A stretch of 64,000 bases of DNA from Siniperca chuatsi (Eukaryota > Chordata > Actinopteri > Centrarchiformes > Sinipercidae). The position numbers and the translations under genes are program-made. The notes under the pieces are model-generated. The model saw nothing but the letters and a program-made list of their open reading frames with translations, ran no database searches and was not told the origin of the DNA. The stretch lies in the NCBI RefSeq assembly GCF_020085105.1, contig NC_058043.1:18282167-18346166 (forward strand), given 5' to 3'. Below are positions 12,601-26,900 of the stretch, one piece after another (the stretch's first letter is position 1; each line of letters starts with the position of its first letter).

Positions 12601-15600
12601 ATCAGTGGGTCTTCACAGTTATATATTTGAATATGATGTTGGTTATGGACAGTTCATGTCTAACACAGACATCCAATGACCCAACACAACTTGGGTTCAT
12701 ATCAGGAAGGTTGTTTATCCTAAATGACATGCACTCCAGGTTTCTTCTTGTTAGCCTTGCAACCACCCAGAAGGCTCCAAACTGCTGTTCAGCAGATGAG
12801 CACAAAAACCCTCACATTATCAGCTTCACCTGCTGCACAATTAGCAACAGAACAAACCCATACACCTAAATGTGGCCATATGGTGACATTACTAATTCAA
12901 GCTGAGCTTGACAATAATATTCTTGTTGTTTATCATTGTGACAATCCCAGTGGTATATTGCTTGGACTTTCTTTCTAGACACTAAATCAAGAAAAACTGA
13001 AAATCGTGCTTAAATGCTGATGCAGAGTTAAGTTTTTCCAATTCTGCATTTGTGAGCTGAAACTGTGACTGTTTTGTCAGCACTGCTTATGATTCCTCCT
13101 ACTCCATATACAACATATTTATTTTATAAACACAATTTAAACAGCCATACAGAACAACAATAGATAGCTACATCCAAATTATTATAATAGTGGAACACCC
13201 CAGATGATAAAAACCTGATAGGGACATGAGGGAAAAAATAATAATGTTCTTATGATGCTTTAATCTTGATTCAGATAAATGGATTACTAAATGGATGAGA
13301 GCTATCAGTTTCTCATCTTGTTTCTGCTCACGGGGACTATTGTGAGTTTTGTCTGACGCAGCTACCAAAATAACACCCAGATGATTGTTTCATTTTCATT
13401 CTTTTCGGTCCTGAAAAGGTGTTTTTACAAAGATCAAACACGGTTTGACCAAATCCTTTAATGTAGTGTGACATCTACTTCTTTATCCGTTCATTTTTTC
13501 GTCTTTCACCACCGGCCTTTTTAACTGGATGATACCAAGCATCCTTTGCTCATACCCACTCACTCAGTGCTTTAATTTAGACTGACATGAAAACACAGCT
13601 GCTGAACACAAATTACCAAGATCTCAGACATTCAACTAATACCACAAATTCATTGATACCCTCTGATTATTAACAGCACATTAAAACCATCAGGATTAAA
13701 AACAGTGAACACATATCACCTACTTCAGATCTTTTAAGCTATAATTATACCTTCTTGTGTGCATGTGTGTGTATGGTTGTGTACGTGTATTAGCTTATGT
13801 GTTGTGCATGGAAGAGATAAGGCAAGGTAAGCTGGTGTGGAGATGGTGCTGCTGGACCGGAGAGAAAGCGTTCAAGTGAAAAAGGGCAGTTATGCTCTTA
13901 ACCTGCGCTCTGATAACTGAAGCACTACAGTACCAAAGTCTCTGAGAAAACACTTTCACGCTGAAGGCTGGGCACGGGGCCAGCCAGTAAGCCCACCTCA
14001 CCAGTCTGGCCTACCCAGTCTCGGTGGATGCACTGGTTTGCATAATGTGACAGAGAATTTCAAGGCTTAAAGCTGCACTAATACATTTTGTTAAATGAAC
14101 ACGGTGACAGTGTCACTTGTAGACAAACCCACAAAGAATTATCACCCAACTCTGTCTGTCTGCTGATACAGAGTCGGGTAATAATAACTAGTGATACAGT
14201 GCATATTAGCGTGGTTTAGCAAATAATTTTGGTCCTCCCACAACTTACTAGTTTTGGTTAAGTCTCACCATTCTCATCGCCATTGTTTTCAGCTGCAGCA
14301 TTTAAAAAGCTCTGATAAACCCTCAGTATGCTACCTGCCTATCGCCATATGATCCGCAAAGTTAGCGACTAGCTGGTGAACATAGTGGAGTATGTAGTAG
14401 TAGCAGCTAAAGAGCCAGATATTTCCCTCAGGACTTGAAAACTAAAACAGAGCTAAAAGAAAGTGAATATTGGACTACACTTTGCCAGGTGGCCAAAAAC
14501 TTCAACTTCAAATGAATGCTAATGTTGCTCTGTGTCTGCTAGAGGTGTTAGCAACTGTTTGCTAACACATATCTACTACATTAGCTATATCTACTTTATA
14601 ATACTACAGCTTGTTGCACTGCTACCAAGTGGCCACAAGAAAAAAAAAATCAAACAATGCAGGTGCAAATTCTATTTCTGTGTTTGTACACACATTAAGT
14701 AAAATCTCCTGGATATACAGTAGATACCAAGTACCAAGCTACATCACACAAGTGTTTCCATCTTTTCAAATTCCCTCATACTACAAACCTACTCAATTAA
14801 TCATACATACAGTATATAAGCATACATTTCTAACACATTCACATACCACCCTCTAACCAAGCCTCTAAACCATGCTCCATTATTCATTAGCCTCGCTGTA
14901 GCTGGTATGCATAGTGCACTTGCCACTCCACAACTCAAACTGGATGTTAGGGTGTTATTAGCCCATCTACTGTACAAGAACAGCTCCTTAACGACTTGTC
15001 ACAGCACTCGGGTCAACTGATGGACTGCGACAAGCTCGTCTGCCTTATGGCGGACAAGTGTAAGGGAGTAAAAACTGATGCTTTCTCTACAGTGACATCA
15101 GCTAGCTTGGCAACCGGAGCTGCAAGCTCACAAAAGATGCACACTAACACTGGTCATGATTATGTAACAGCACTAGAGCCTAAAAGGGAATACTACTAAA
15201 TTTTAACACGGAGGGATGTTATTCCTATGCCTTCAGACCGTTTAGTCTGTGTCAGTGCACATGTTAGAGTTTGTCCTGCCCTCTGATGTGGGGTGTTAGA
15301 ATATGCATAGTGCCGCAGAGAACAAACTACAAAAGAGATGAGAAAGCTGGTAAACGAAGATAAGCAGACCAGACAGTGGTTCTTTAAGGATTAGAATTTG
15401 TAGATCGGGTCTGATATCACTACTCCAAACTAAATCTGTAAAAAAAATCCCAGTCATCCTCACTAGAGCACCTCTAACTATCGCACATCGGAACTCTGAT
15501 TTTATGACTTTTAGTTTACTGTTCCAATGCAGCCAAAGTTCAATTCCTGGCTGCAGCGCTTCCAGCTCAACCAGGCAGCAACAAAAACAGTTGTAAATGT

Positions 15601-17122
15601 TTTCTGGGTGGGAAGCCAGTGGGGGATAATTTTTTGTCAGTGCACTAGCAACTCCTACTGGTTGGTCGAGCTGCCTGGCTGCAGGGGGGTGATATCTGGT
15701 TGTAATGCCCCCAGGGCAGCTGAAAAGAAGCAGCTGGTGACTATGTGTATCAGAGGAGGCACATGGCAGTCTACAATAACAAGGACTGTGGTATATGGAG
15801 AATTAGCAAATCCAAACGGGGAAGCAAAAGACAGTGCTGTTGAGTGCAAAAGACACTTTTGAGCTCATCCCACATTATATATTGTATAGCTATTGTGTTT
15901 TTTGAACAAATTAACACATTAAAAAAGGCCAGGATGAAAGTCAACAATACAACCAACTGAGACCTTTCAGAAAGGGTCTGCCTATGACATACAGGCTATC
16001 TTTAGTATGGCTTTGATATGCTGGAAGAGCTGAATACAGCCAAAGAACGGTGCTATCGGCGGGGTCCTTGCCCCCTTTACTTTTCTGTGCTCGACACAAC
16101 ACAACAACAGATGGAAGGCTCAACACGGTGAAGCACGACTCCTATGGCATAATGGCACCATCACATGCTGATGAGGCACTGGGTTTGTGCAGGCAAATCA
16201 AACACTGCAGTTTACGGATAAAATACAAAAAGGTTCACAGAATTAGAGGGAAATACCATTGAATTTCAGCACTTAAATGTGACCCCTCTCGCCGTCGAAC
16301 ACCTATTGTTGTGAACACCCTGTCTATATGAGAAAGAATATGAGAAAGAAAAGTTTGTTCCACCCACAAAAGGTGAATGTGAGAAAAATCCAGCATATTT
16401 TCTAGACATAATGGTACATTTTCTGAGTAGGAAGTGGGTCCTTTTTACCTCCTGTGAAGAGACAGAAGCTTAAATAAACAGATGGACAGACGTGCGAGTG
16501 CACACGTGCATGCACTCACACACAAGCGCAAGAGGAGCATTATTCATGCAGTGGGATGCCCCTAAATGAATCCTTGTGTGTAAATGTCATCAGTAAATGT
16601 CAATAGCTTTTTGAGGCCTGTCCTGAGGACATGGAGCCCAGCATATGGGCTGCGGGACTCAGACGTACCTTCATTTCCTACTACTTCATCTATTCTTAAT
16701 CTACTTTAAAGACCTCATCTGCTCATGTGATGAATTAAACAACACATGAGTGAGGGTCTTTTGACAAGCAGAAAAGAGGACAGATATGATCACAAGATGA
16801 TTGCCATCCACTGCAATAAAAGGACATAAGGAAGAGAAAAGAAGAAAACTGCTGTCTTACTTTTTCATGTGGGAGAGGGGCACGAAACAAGTTATTATTC
16901 TACAAAAAATTTGCAACAATCTGTAAACACTGTAGACGTGCACACTGTTCAAAGCTTTGCACCTGTGTTTTTCAGGGATCCTTTCTCGATAAGAGCAGGG
17001 ATAAATCCTGATTCACTTACTGTAGCTTATACTAATTTAAAGATATCATGTGTTTAAAAGAGTCTTAGAGTGACTCCATCGATTATAGGTATATCTACAT
17101 TGTGCTAACATATTGTCTGTAC
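6633..17122. other. gene-free DNA between the LTR element and tex264 exon 2
   Basis: No exon could be recognised. The stretch holds one inverted-repeat element (8575-9066) and a possible dispersed repeat around 9480-9630, together with short TG/CA and A/T runs. The remaining tex264 exons, which should start with a segment like ERKLC, were looked for on the minus strand and not found. They may lie left of the window or be too diverged to spot by eye. Confidence 0.5.
8575..9066. mobile_element. dispersed inverted-repeat element (MITE)
   Basis: The left end (TTAAAAAGGAACAGTTCGGC) and the right end read on the opposite strand (ATTAAAGGAATAGTTTTACT) form imperfect terminal repeats. Both subterminal regions carry matching inverted blocks: AGAGTTAGATGAGAAGATTG at about 8630 pairs with the complement of the stretch near 9000, and GTCTTTATGCT blocks lie near 8700 and 8930. 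There is no coding capacity. From memory, a repeat with this core is very common in teleost genomes. The superfamily was not determined. Confidence 0.65.
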
Positions 17123-17917
17123 CTCAATGTAGGAAGAGAGCCTAGGGTAGACCCTGTAGGGTCCCAGCACGTGAGACAGAGGGGTGGTGCAGGGAAAGCT
17201 GGTGGTCACAGCGTGGCTCACTTCAGGCAGAGAAAACACCTTGAAACCAAACTTCTCGTACAGCTTCTGCAGTTCTTCATCTGGCTTCTCTTCACCTTCA
17301 CACAAGACACTGCCCACCAAGTAGCGACATTTCTCTGATGGCCTCTGAGGGGACAGAGAGAGGGAAAGAATGGATGTATATCAAACATTTACAAATCAAT
17401 TTCAAACCCTTCAGTGAGTCACCTCACACCAGTAGGAACTCGTATTTATTTATACGAGCATCAAACACACAGCAAGTTAACGTCCTCTGTTGGAGGAACA
17501 ATTTGACATTTTTCATGTAGTTCTATTGTATTATACTGTAGCACAACTCCAGAAAAATTCAGTGCATAGAGGAGAGCTGATTGACATTACACTATGTAAT
17601 ATTGGTAATATGAAAATAATACTGATATTACGACATGAGGCTAGATATTGTCTGGGATTTTGGCTATTGTATCATTGTGACATAGCTTGATGGTCGTAAA
17701 GACTGTATTACAGTAAATGAAGTATTTTCTATCTTAAAATTGGTTTACAAAAAAATTACCAAAAATGATTATTACACAAAAATAACTGAACCATGCATTT
17801 GATTAATGAAGCACGCACAGATCAACAATGTGTTCTTACCTATGTAAAAATTAATGTCATTATTTTATAACATATAATGATAATAATAATAATAATAACA
17901 ACAATAAAATTAACAAC

Positions 17918-17956
<39 letters not shown>

Positions 17957-20900
17957 TAGGATTTAAAGCAGACAGGGAGGCCCAGAGAAAGGGAGAGCTT
18001 TGGAGGATGTATCCGGTGGGTCAGTGGTGTGGTTAATGCTGTATCAGCACAAAACTGCAAGTGTGTGAAAGTAAAAATAGAAGTCGTTTGATTTAAACTT
18101 GCGGAGACGTTGCACCTTCACGTAGTTTGAAGTATCACTGGACAGAGGGCTGCCAGCTCTGGCAAACATCCCACAGCAAAGCGTGTTAGTCAAGTGTGCC
18201 AGATATGGTTTTGTATTTTTTACACCATGCTCCATGCAAACAGTATTAAAAATATTACAAATAATAAGTAAAGGATTTGCGGACATGAATTAACAAGTGG
18301 TCCCAACCACACATAATTGTTCTCTTACCTACAGATATTTTGGAAATAAAGAAATATTGATGAATTGCACAAAAGTGCAGTAGTCTTCACAATATTAATA
18401 CTGACGTATTTGGCCAAACATTTAACTTCAAAACAACATCCCTGGAACTAGTAGGGATTGTCTGTATTGCCTGATGAAACTTGAGATACAAGCTGATATG
18501 GAGGTTTTAGTCTCCTTCACTACAAAGCATCTCTGCCACCATAATCTCTTTTAATGTGCCCACATGTCTGCATGCAGATGAGAGAGAGACAGAATCACAA
18601 TCACTAAGCGAATTGACAGTCAGAAGAGGATCTAACAGAGATTCTCCCACTCACATCTGTTTGCAGACAGTTTGAAGTCTGTCTGTAGAGCTTCAGATGG
18701 AGAGTGGGAGCTGTTGTTAGGACCATACTTTTTTTTGCATGTTTTTGTCAATTTACTAAAAATCACATAGGTTCGCTTATATATTTCTGCCCACCATATT
18801 CTAGATAGTATTTTAGAGTCTATGTACATGTTTCCCAACTTCCAGGCAGCCATGGGTAAAATAAATTGTAATCATTCATTGAGTTCACATGAGAAATGCC
18901 AATAATAAAGATAGCTTGCTGTAAGAAATTATATACAGATTATATGCAGAACAATAATAATTAGAAAACTACTAGAAAAATCACAACCTACTGGCTTCCA
19001 TTAATTTCTGTACAGTATGAAAATCAACTTTGAGAAACAAACATGAGCGTTATGTTGACATAAACAAAAGCAAACATAATCTGGCAGATTTCCCAATTCA
19101 ACCAAGTTGATTTTTATACTGCACTGGGAATTGGGAACCAGTGGCAGTCTGGAAGGCAAGATTAACAACCTTAAAAGTAAAAAAAAAAAAAAAAAACAAA
19201 ACCCAAAAAAGTAAATACAGTGTATGTGATTTGTAGTAAATGGGATAAAACATGCAAAAACCCTGGTCCTTTAAGACTTGCTGTTTGTTTCTGCTCTTTG
19301 TCAGTGGCGGTCTGTGAAGGGCTGGCACTGAGGGGGCACAGATGGGAGCCAGTAACACTCATCTACGTGTCCCTGGCATCCTTGCGTAATTATCACATCG
19401 AAACGCCACAACCTTTGCTTTTTTCCCCCCCCATCTCATTTCTCACATTCAGGGCTATTTTTGACTGCATTGTGCCGCTACTACACTGCACTGTTCCCGC
19501 TGTCCTACTTTGTTCATACAGCAGTTTCTGTGCCGTAATTCAGCATTGTTGGCTGCTGGTGAGACTCCCTGGCTGAGATAAATCTATTTGATCACCCCAC
19601 CCCTAACCCTCAGTGCCTCTTAATGTCTGCATCATGTGGGTACTAATAATGACTGACAGTGCCTGTTCAGCATGAGCAGATAATCTTTACTGTCACCTGA
19701 CAGAGACCCTTGCCACCATGTTCAACAGTAAGTCAGAGAACACAGATCACCTGATTTGACAGGATATTATTATTCATTCAAGGTAGCATGAGCTATACTA
19801 GATCTATTTACATTGAAGCAATAAGTCATTGCAAACACCGACAGTCACAATGGCTGTGCAAGCATTGTCGGAGTAAATCATTATAGCAATGTGACAATGA
19901 AAACATATCTATTTTAAAGCCTAGTAACATATATTGAAGAAATTACATTTTAAAAAACATGATAGTGGAGTTAACATCTGGAATAAGAGGACATCTATTT
20001 TGATAAAATCATTATTGATATGAAAGCAAAAATAATTTTGTACATTTGACATTCAAGGGTTCTCGACAATGTATTCTAATGACTTGATCACCTGACTTTT
20101 CCTATAGCTATTATGACTATTGGATGGATTGGCATGAAATTTGGTTCTATTATAGTTTTACAGCGGCAATTGATATTATTGACCACAAGCTTCTTCTTGA
20201 AAAGCTTTTTTTTAGATTGAGACCATCTGCAGCTGCCTGGATGGAAAGCTATCTGGTAATAGATCACAGAGTTTTTTTTAATGGATGTTACTCAGATAGT
20301 CTGTGGAATGTGGGGTTCATCACGTGAGCTGCCTAGGCCCACTTATGCATTCCATTTTGAAATAATAATTTACCTCTCATACTAAAAAACGCTAAATTAA
20401 CTATGTACGCAGATGACACTACAGTATATGCATCAGCAATAACACCCGCTGATCGGACTACCATCTTGAACAGGCAGCTAGATATTATCAGAAAATTGAT
20501 CCTTATCCATATCCAACATAGTATTTGGTTCAAATTATTCTCTAAGGTGAGAGCTAGAGCTTAAACTCTTTATAAATAAAACACCCATCCAGCAAGTAAA
20601 GGAAACTAAGCTATTGAGCATCACCCTTGACATCAAAACACATCGATACTATTGATGATAGAATGGGCAAGGCATTAGTTGTAGAAAGGCGATACAGAAA
20701 ATACTTTACACCGGATTTAACTAAACTTGTACTAAGAACCCTTATTCTTTTGTAGCTTGATTACTGACAGATAATATGGGTGAATGCCACAAAAAAGATC
20801 CAAGCAAACTCCAGATAGTACCGAACAAGGCACTGTACAGTGTCTGTACAGCACTAAGATCAATAGCATGCACTTCCGTCTTAAAAGGTTATAGATAGGA

Positions 20901-23900
20901 TGATGGCTCCACTTCTACTTTCAACATGGAAAGTTTTACAATCCAAAACTCCATCATATCAGTACAGTCAATTAAAACACAATTTAGAGTCATATACATA
21001 TGCCACCAGGCTGGTTTTCACTCCCCAAGGCAAACACTAATTCCCTTAAATGCACAGTAGTATATAGAGCAATGAAAACATGGAATTCTTTACCACTCTT
21101 ATTGACTAAATGAACAGAAATCTATGTTTAAAAAGCCAATAAGGAAACAGATTGGAACATCATATTAGTAGGATGCTATGCAAATGGGAAGTTGTAGTTT
21201 TTTGCTGGGAACTCTCTTGAGAGAGTCATCAGTGTACATTTTTATTCATACATACACATTTCAGTGTTTGTTTTACTCATACATATTAATGTCATTCTCT
21301 AATATATGTCTTATGTTTGCCCTTTGTGTTGACTGTAATATTTAATGTATGTTTTCAAATGTGTTGATTTTTAGCTGCTTTAGGGCACAGCTAATGGGGA
21401 TCCTCACAAATAAACAAGCGTGTTAGCATGCTGATGCTAGCATTTAGCTCAAAGTATTGCTGTGCCCAAGTATAGCCTCACAAATCTGCTAGCATGGCTG
21501 TGGACTCTTACTCTTGTTCTGACATCTGTATTCATCAAGATACGTCAAATATGCAAATTCACATAGAAAATAAAACTGAAACTTTGTCTCAATGTGTATT
21601 ACATTGAACAAAACTCTTCATACAGGTAAAACGTTAACCTTACAATTAGCTTGGAATTATTCATTTGGACAACACCATTTTGTAAAACAATAACCAAATA
21701 TGATTATATAATCACCATATTCATAGTGAATTATCACCCAGTCCTATATGCCATACTAATATAACTGTTTAAGACCTTTGTTTCTTAGCCTTTTTATTTC
21801 TTTAAGAATTGAATTGTATTTCATACGTTCTTATCTAATTGAAATTTTGTAGCCCTCTTTCCTACATGAATGCATCAAATGTATGGGCTGTCAACAAGCC
21901 TTGTGTACAGAGCTACTCCTTGTCAACACTGGTGGTCTATGATAAGACAAAACAATAACCATTCAAACACAGAGGGGATAACAACTGTCCTCCCACTGTC
22001 TTGCTTAAGTATCTTACCATCTCACTATCTCTCATGCTCTCCGCACTGATAGACTAGAGTGTGTTAGCCAAACCACTAGTTCACTAATGATATCATTCAG
22101 GGCTCTAGCTATCATTCACATCCCACACAGTGGCAAGAACAAACAGCTGCCCTGACTGCCTCTCATCTCTGCTTCCCTCCAGATAACGCACCCCAGAGAC
22201 TACAGGCAATTAGGAAAGAGAGGAACACCACTCCATGTACTTGACCTGTCTTGTTTTCTCCACCAAAGTTGTTTTGTATGTGTCTGATATTCTAACACCA
22301 CAAAAGGTAGAAATTCTCAAATGCTGTCCACGCTGGGCAGCGGCGCTCTAAACGTCAGCTGCTGCCGAAGCTGTGTTTTGAAAGACAGCATGCGATTCCA
22401 TTTTTCACAGGTAGCTGAGGAAAGCTGACTGTGGCTTTTGATTGGCCCGGGTGAGAAGCAGAGAGTCAGATAATGGGAAGACTGCGAAGCTTTTACCTCT
22501 GTAACTGAACAGTGACATATTATGTTTCTGTACCAAGCTGCAGAAAAATGCAACCACAAGGGGGCACAAGCCAGTGTCTTCTTGGACAAATGGATAAATG
22601 CAGAGGGTTGTGTCAGGAAAGGCATCCGACGTAAAACACATGCCAAATTAAAAATGCGAATCGTGAAAATTACTTCCATACCAGATCGGTCGGGGCCCAG
22701 GTTAACAACGACTGCCACTGGTGCTGTTGACCTACAGGGTACCGGTGGAAATTGGACTACTGTTGGTCGAAGACGAAGAAGGAGAGGAGGAAGGTGTGTT
22801 CGTAGGCAGAGAGAGAAGAGGAAAGCTAAGAATGTAGGACTGACAGTAGGGACTTTGAATGTTGGGATTATGACAGGGAAGGCTAGAGAGTTGATTGACA
22901 TGATGCAGAGAAGGAAGGTGGACATACTGTGTGTCCAGGAGATCAGGTGGAAAGGTAGCAAGGCTAGAAGCTTAGGAGCAGGGTTCAAGTTGTTCTATCA
23001 TGGGTCAGATAGGAAGAGAAACAGAGTAGGAGTTATCCTGAAAGAGGAGTTTGTGAGGAATGTTTTAGAGGTGAAAAGAGTATCAGACAGGTTGATGAGT
23101 CTGAAGTTGGAAACTGAAGGGGTGATGTTCAATGTTGTGAGTGGTTATGCCCCACAGGTAGGATGAGAGTTAGAAGAGAAGGAGAAATTCTGGAGTGAGT
23201 TAGATGAAGTGATGCAGAGCATCCCCAGAGGTGAGAGAGTGGTGATTGGTGCAGATTTCAGTGGGGATGTAGGTGAAGGGAACAGAGGTGATGAGAAGGT
23301 GATGGGCAGGTTTGGTCTTCAGGACAGGAACGCAGAAGGACAGATGGTAGTAGACTTTGCAAAGAGGATGGAAATGGCTGTGGTGAACACTTTCTTCCAG
23401 AAGAGGCAGGAACATAGGGTGACATATAAGAGAGGAGGTAGAAGCACTCAGGTGGACTACATCTTGTGTAGATGTTGTAATCTGAAAGAGACCAGTGACT
23501 GTGGTAGGGGAGAGTGTAGCCAGACAACACAGGATGGTAGTGTGTAAAATGACTCTGGTGGTGAGGAAGATGAAGAGGACAAAGGCAGAGCAGAGGACGA
23601 AGTGGTGGAAGTTGAAAAAGGAAGAATGTCGTGTAGTTTTCAGGGAGGAGCTGAGACAGACTCTGGGTGGTCAGGAAGTGCTCCCAGATGACTGGACCAC
23701 TACAGCTACTGTGATCAGGGAGACAGGTAGGAGGGTACTCGGTGTGTCATCTGGAAAGACGAAAGTGGACAAGGAGACTTGGTGGTGGAACAAGGAAGTG
23801 CAGGAGTGTTAACAGAGAAAGAGGTTAGCTAAGAAGAAGTGGGACACTGAGAGGACTGAAGAGAGTAGACAGGAGTACAGGGAGATGCAGCGTAAGGTGA

Positions 23901-26900
23901 AGGTAGAGGTGGCAAAAGCCAAACAAAGAGCATATGAGGACTTGTATGCTAGGTTGGACACTAAAGAGGGAGAGGTGGATTTGTACAGGTTGGCCAGACA
24001 AAGAGATAGAGATGGGAAGGATGTGCAGCAGGTTAGGGTGATTAAAGATAAGGATGGAAATGTATTGACAGGTGCCAGGAGTGTGATGGGAAGATGGAAG
24101 GAGTACTTTGAAGAGCTGATGAATGAGGAAAATGAAAGGGAACGATGAGTAGAAGAGGTGACCGGTGTGGAGCAGAAGTAGCAAAGATTAGCAAAAGTGA
24201 AGTGAGGAGGACGTTGAAGAGGATGAAGAGTTGAAAGGCAGTTGGTCTTGATGACATACCTGTGGAGGTATGGAAGTGTCTAGGAGAGGTGGCAGTAGAG
24301 TTTCTGACTAGTTTGTTTAACAAGATCTTGGAGAGTGAGAGGATGCCGAAGGAATGGAGGAGAATAGTACTGGTGCCATTTTTTAAGAACAAGGGAGATG
24401 TGCAGAGCTGTGGCAGCTACAGAGGAATAAAGCTGATGAGCCATACAATGAAGTTGTGGGAAAGAGTAGTGGAAGCTAGGCTAAGGGCAGAGGTGAGCAT
24501 TTGTGAGCAGCAATATGGTTTCATGCCTAGAAAGAGTACAACAGATGCAGTATTTGCTTTGAGGATGCTGATGGAGAAGTACAGAGAAGGTCATAGGGAG
24601 TTGCATTGTGTCTTCGTAGATTTAGAGAAAGCGTATGACAGGGTGCCGAGAGAGGAGCTGTGGTATTGTATAAGGAAGTCTGGAGTGGCAGAGAAGTATG
24701 TTAGAGTGGTGCAGGACATGTATGAGAGCTGTAAGACCGTGGTGAGGTGTGCTATAGGTGTGACAGAGGAGTTCAAGGTGGAGGTGGGTCTGCATCAAGG
24801 ATCGGCTCTGAGCCCCTTCTTGTTTGCACTGGTGATGGACAGGCTGACAGATGAGGTTAGACAGGAATCTCCATGGACTATGATGTTTGCGGATGACATT
24901 GTGATTTGTAGTGAGAGCAGGGAGCAGGTGGAGGAAAATCTAGAGAGATGGAGGTCTGCTCTGGAAAACAGAGGAATGAAGCTTAGCCGCAGTAAGACAG
25001 AATACATGAGAGGGAGCCAGGTGGAACGGTGAGGTTACAGGGAGCAGAGGTGAAGAAGGTGCAGGACTTTAAGTACTTAGGGTCAACGGTTCAGAGCAAT
25101 GGAGACTGTGGAAAAGAGGTGAAGAGGCGAGTGCAGGCAGGTTGGAACGGGTGGAGAAAAGTGTCAGGTGTGTTGGGTGATAAAAGAGTATCAGCAAGAA
25201 TGAAAGGAAAGGTGTTCAAGACGGTGGTGAGACCAGCGATGTTGTACAGCTTAGAGACAGTGGCACTGAAGAAAAGACAAGAGGCAGAGCTGGAGGTAGC
25301 AGAGCTTAAGATGTTGAGGTTCTCTTTGGGAGTGACGAGGACGGACAGGATCAGGAATGGTTTGGACATGTTCAGAGGAGAGACTGTGAATATATTGGTA
25401 GAAGGATGCTGAGGTTGGAGCTGCCAGGCAGGAGGTCTAGAGGAAGACCAAAGAGGAGATTTATGGATGTAGTGAGAGAAGACATGAAGTTAATTGGTGT
25501 GAGTGAAGAGGATGCAGAGGACAGGGTTAGATGGAGGCACATGATTCGCTGTGGCGACCCCTGAAAGGGAACAGCCGAAAGGAAAAGGAGAAGAAGACCA
25601 AGCTGCAGAAAACCAATTCAGTTTAGAGTGACTTGTAAACTCCACTGAATGGAAATTGAAACTATATGCAAGATTTACAAAAATGTTTAATTTCTCTGTC
25701 TCGGCTGATTTCATTTACAGCAAACATTCATTTCCTATATTTCCCTACTCAGAGCGAGCTTGTTTAATCAGAAAAAAAAGACATATACAGCCAACTTAGG
25801 AAGAGCTTGTGGCCCACGGGACTCTACGATGGCTTCCCCTCACAAATGGTGCCATTCCCATCTCTACCTGATTCCCCTAAGCCAGGTCTCCAAGGACCTG
25901 TTGGGAGAGAAAGTAATTTCATACAGCAATTCTTTGCTTGAGGCTACAAGGGCCTTTTTTGATGGATGAGAGCTCTCCAACAATAAAAAGGTACGGCTGA
26001 CAGAGGTAATTCTTTATTAGCAGACACGTAATGGCAATTTACTTTCTTTATATTTCCTCCTCATGGCTCTGCATCTCTTCCCTCCTGGTTGTCACCATTT
26101 GGGATGCATTGTTTTGAGTACTGGCCCCTTTTACAATTGGTCGTTTCTGAAGTGTTAGCAGGGTAGGGAGGACAGGGACCAACAGGGCTAGCAGCCAACA
26201 CTCTGCCTTACTGTAACTTAAGGACAGGCTCATAATGAGCATATCATACTCTGCCTGACCGAGGACCACCACCAGGCTCATTAAAACACAACTGCCAAAC
26301 GACCAATCAACAAAATGCGAAGCTAAAATAGCAGAGTGGGAACGATTAACATTGAAAGAGCATATCAGCCCTCTCTTTAAACGAACCATATAAACCACGG
26401 AAAGGCAATATAGCAGCACTGCTGTGAGGCACAAAACAAGAACTTCAAATAAATAAATACATTTCTCTTAGTTTATTTTTTACAGGTTGCACTGTAGTAT
26501 GCAAATTAACAACTAAAAAGTGTCATTGAAATTGAAAAATACTGAAAAATGTAAAGCGTGACAGCAAAACATCACATTTGCCCTTCATGCTCCTGTTGGC
26601 AAACTGGGTTTACCATTATGCCAGAATGGAGTTAATAGGCTGTGATTGTACAAGGGTCCTTCACTGTACTGCAGTCAATAAATCTGCAAATTTGGATCCT
26701 CTCTGGACCTCTACGCCGTCCTTACATCAACGCCTGCAGTGAAGCATGACAAGCAGCAAATGCAGCATTCATAAAGAACACACCAAGTCTGTGAAGAGCA
26801 CATAACAGTCCACAATTTCATATTTCATCTACAGTCCAATTGCATCGGATAAATGTATGGCACAAACAACACACATCACTGCCTTTGCTGGAGAGCTCTC

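Larger units (their letters stand above)
17345..22547. other. tex264 intron 1, left part
   Basis: This is intronic DNA with no exon seen. It holds an AAT microsatellite (about 17877-17955), a poly-A/T run near 19180, a degenerate LINE fragment (about 20160-21410) and pieces of a common dispersed repeat on either side of it. Confidence 0.7.

Noticed and set aside
26048..26434. 128-codon hydrophobic ORF on the minus strand in tex264 intron 1
   Set aside because: No family recognised, no supporting splice or promoter context, and open frames of 110-130 codons arise by chance several times in 64 kb on six frames.
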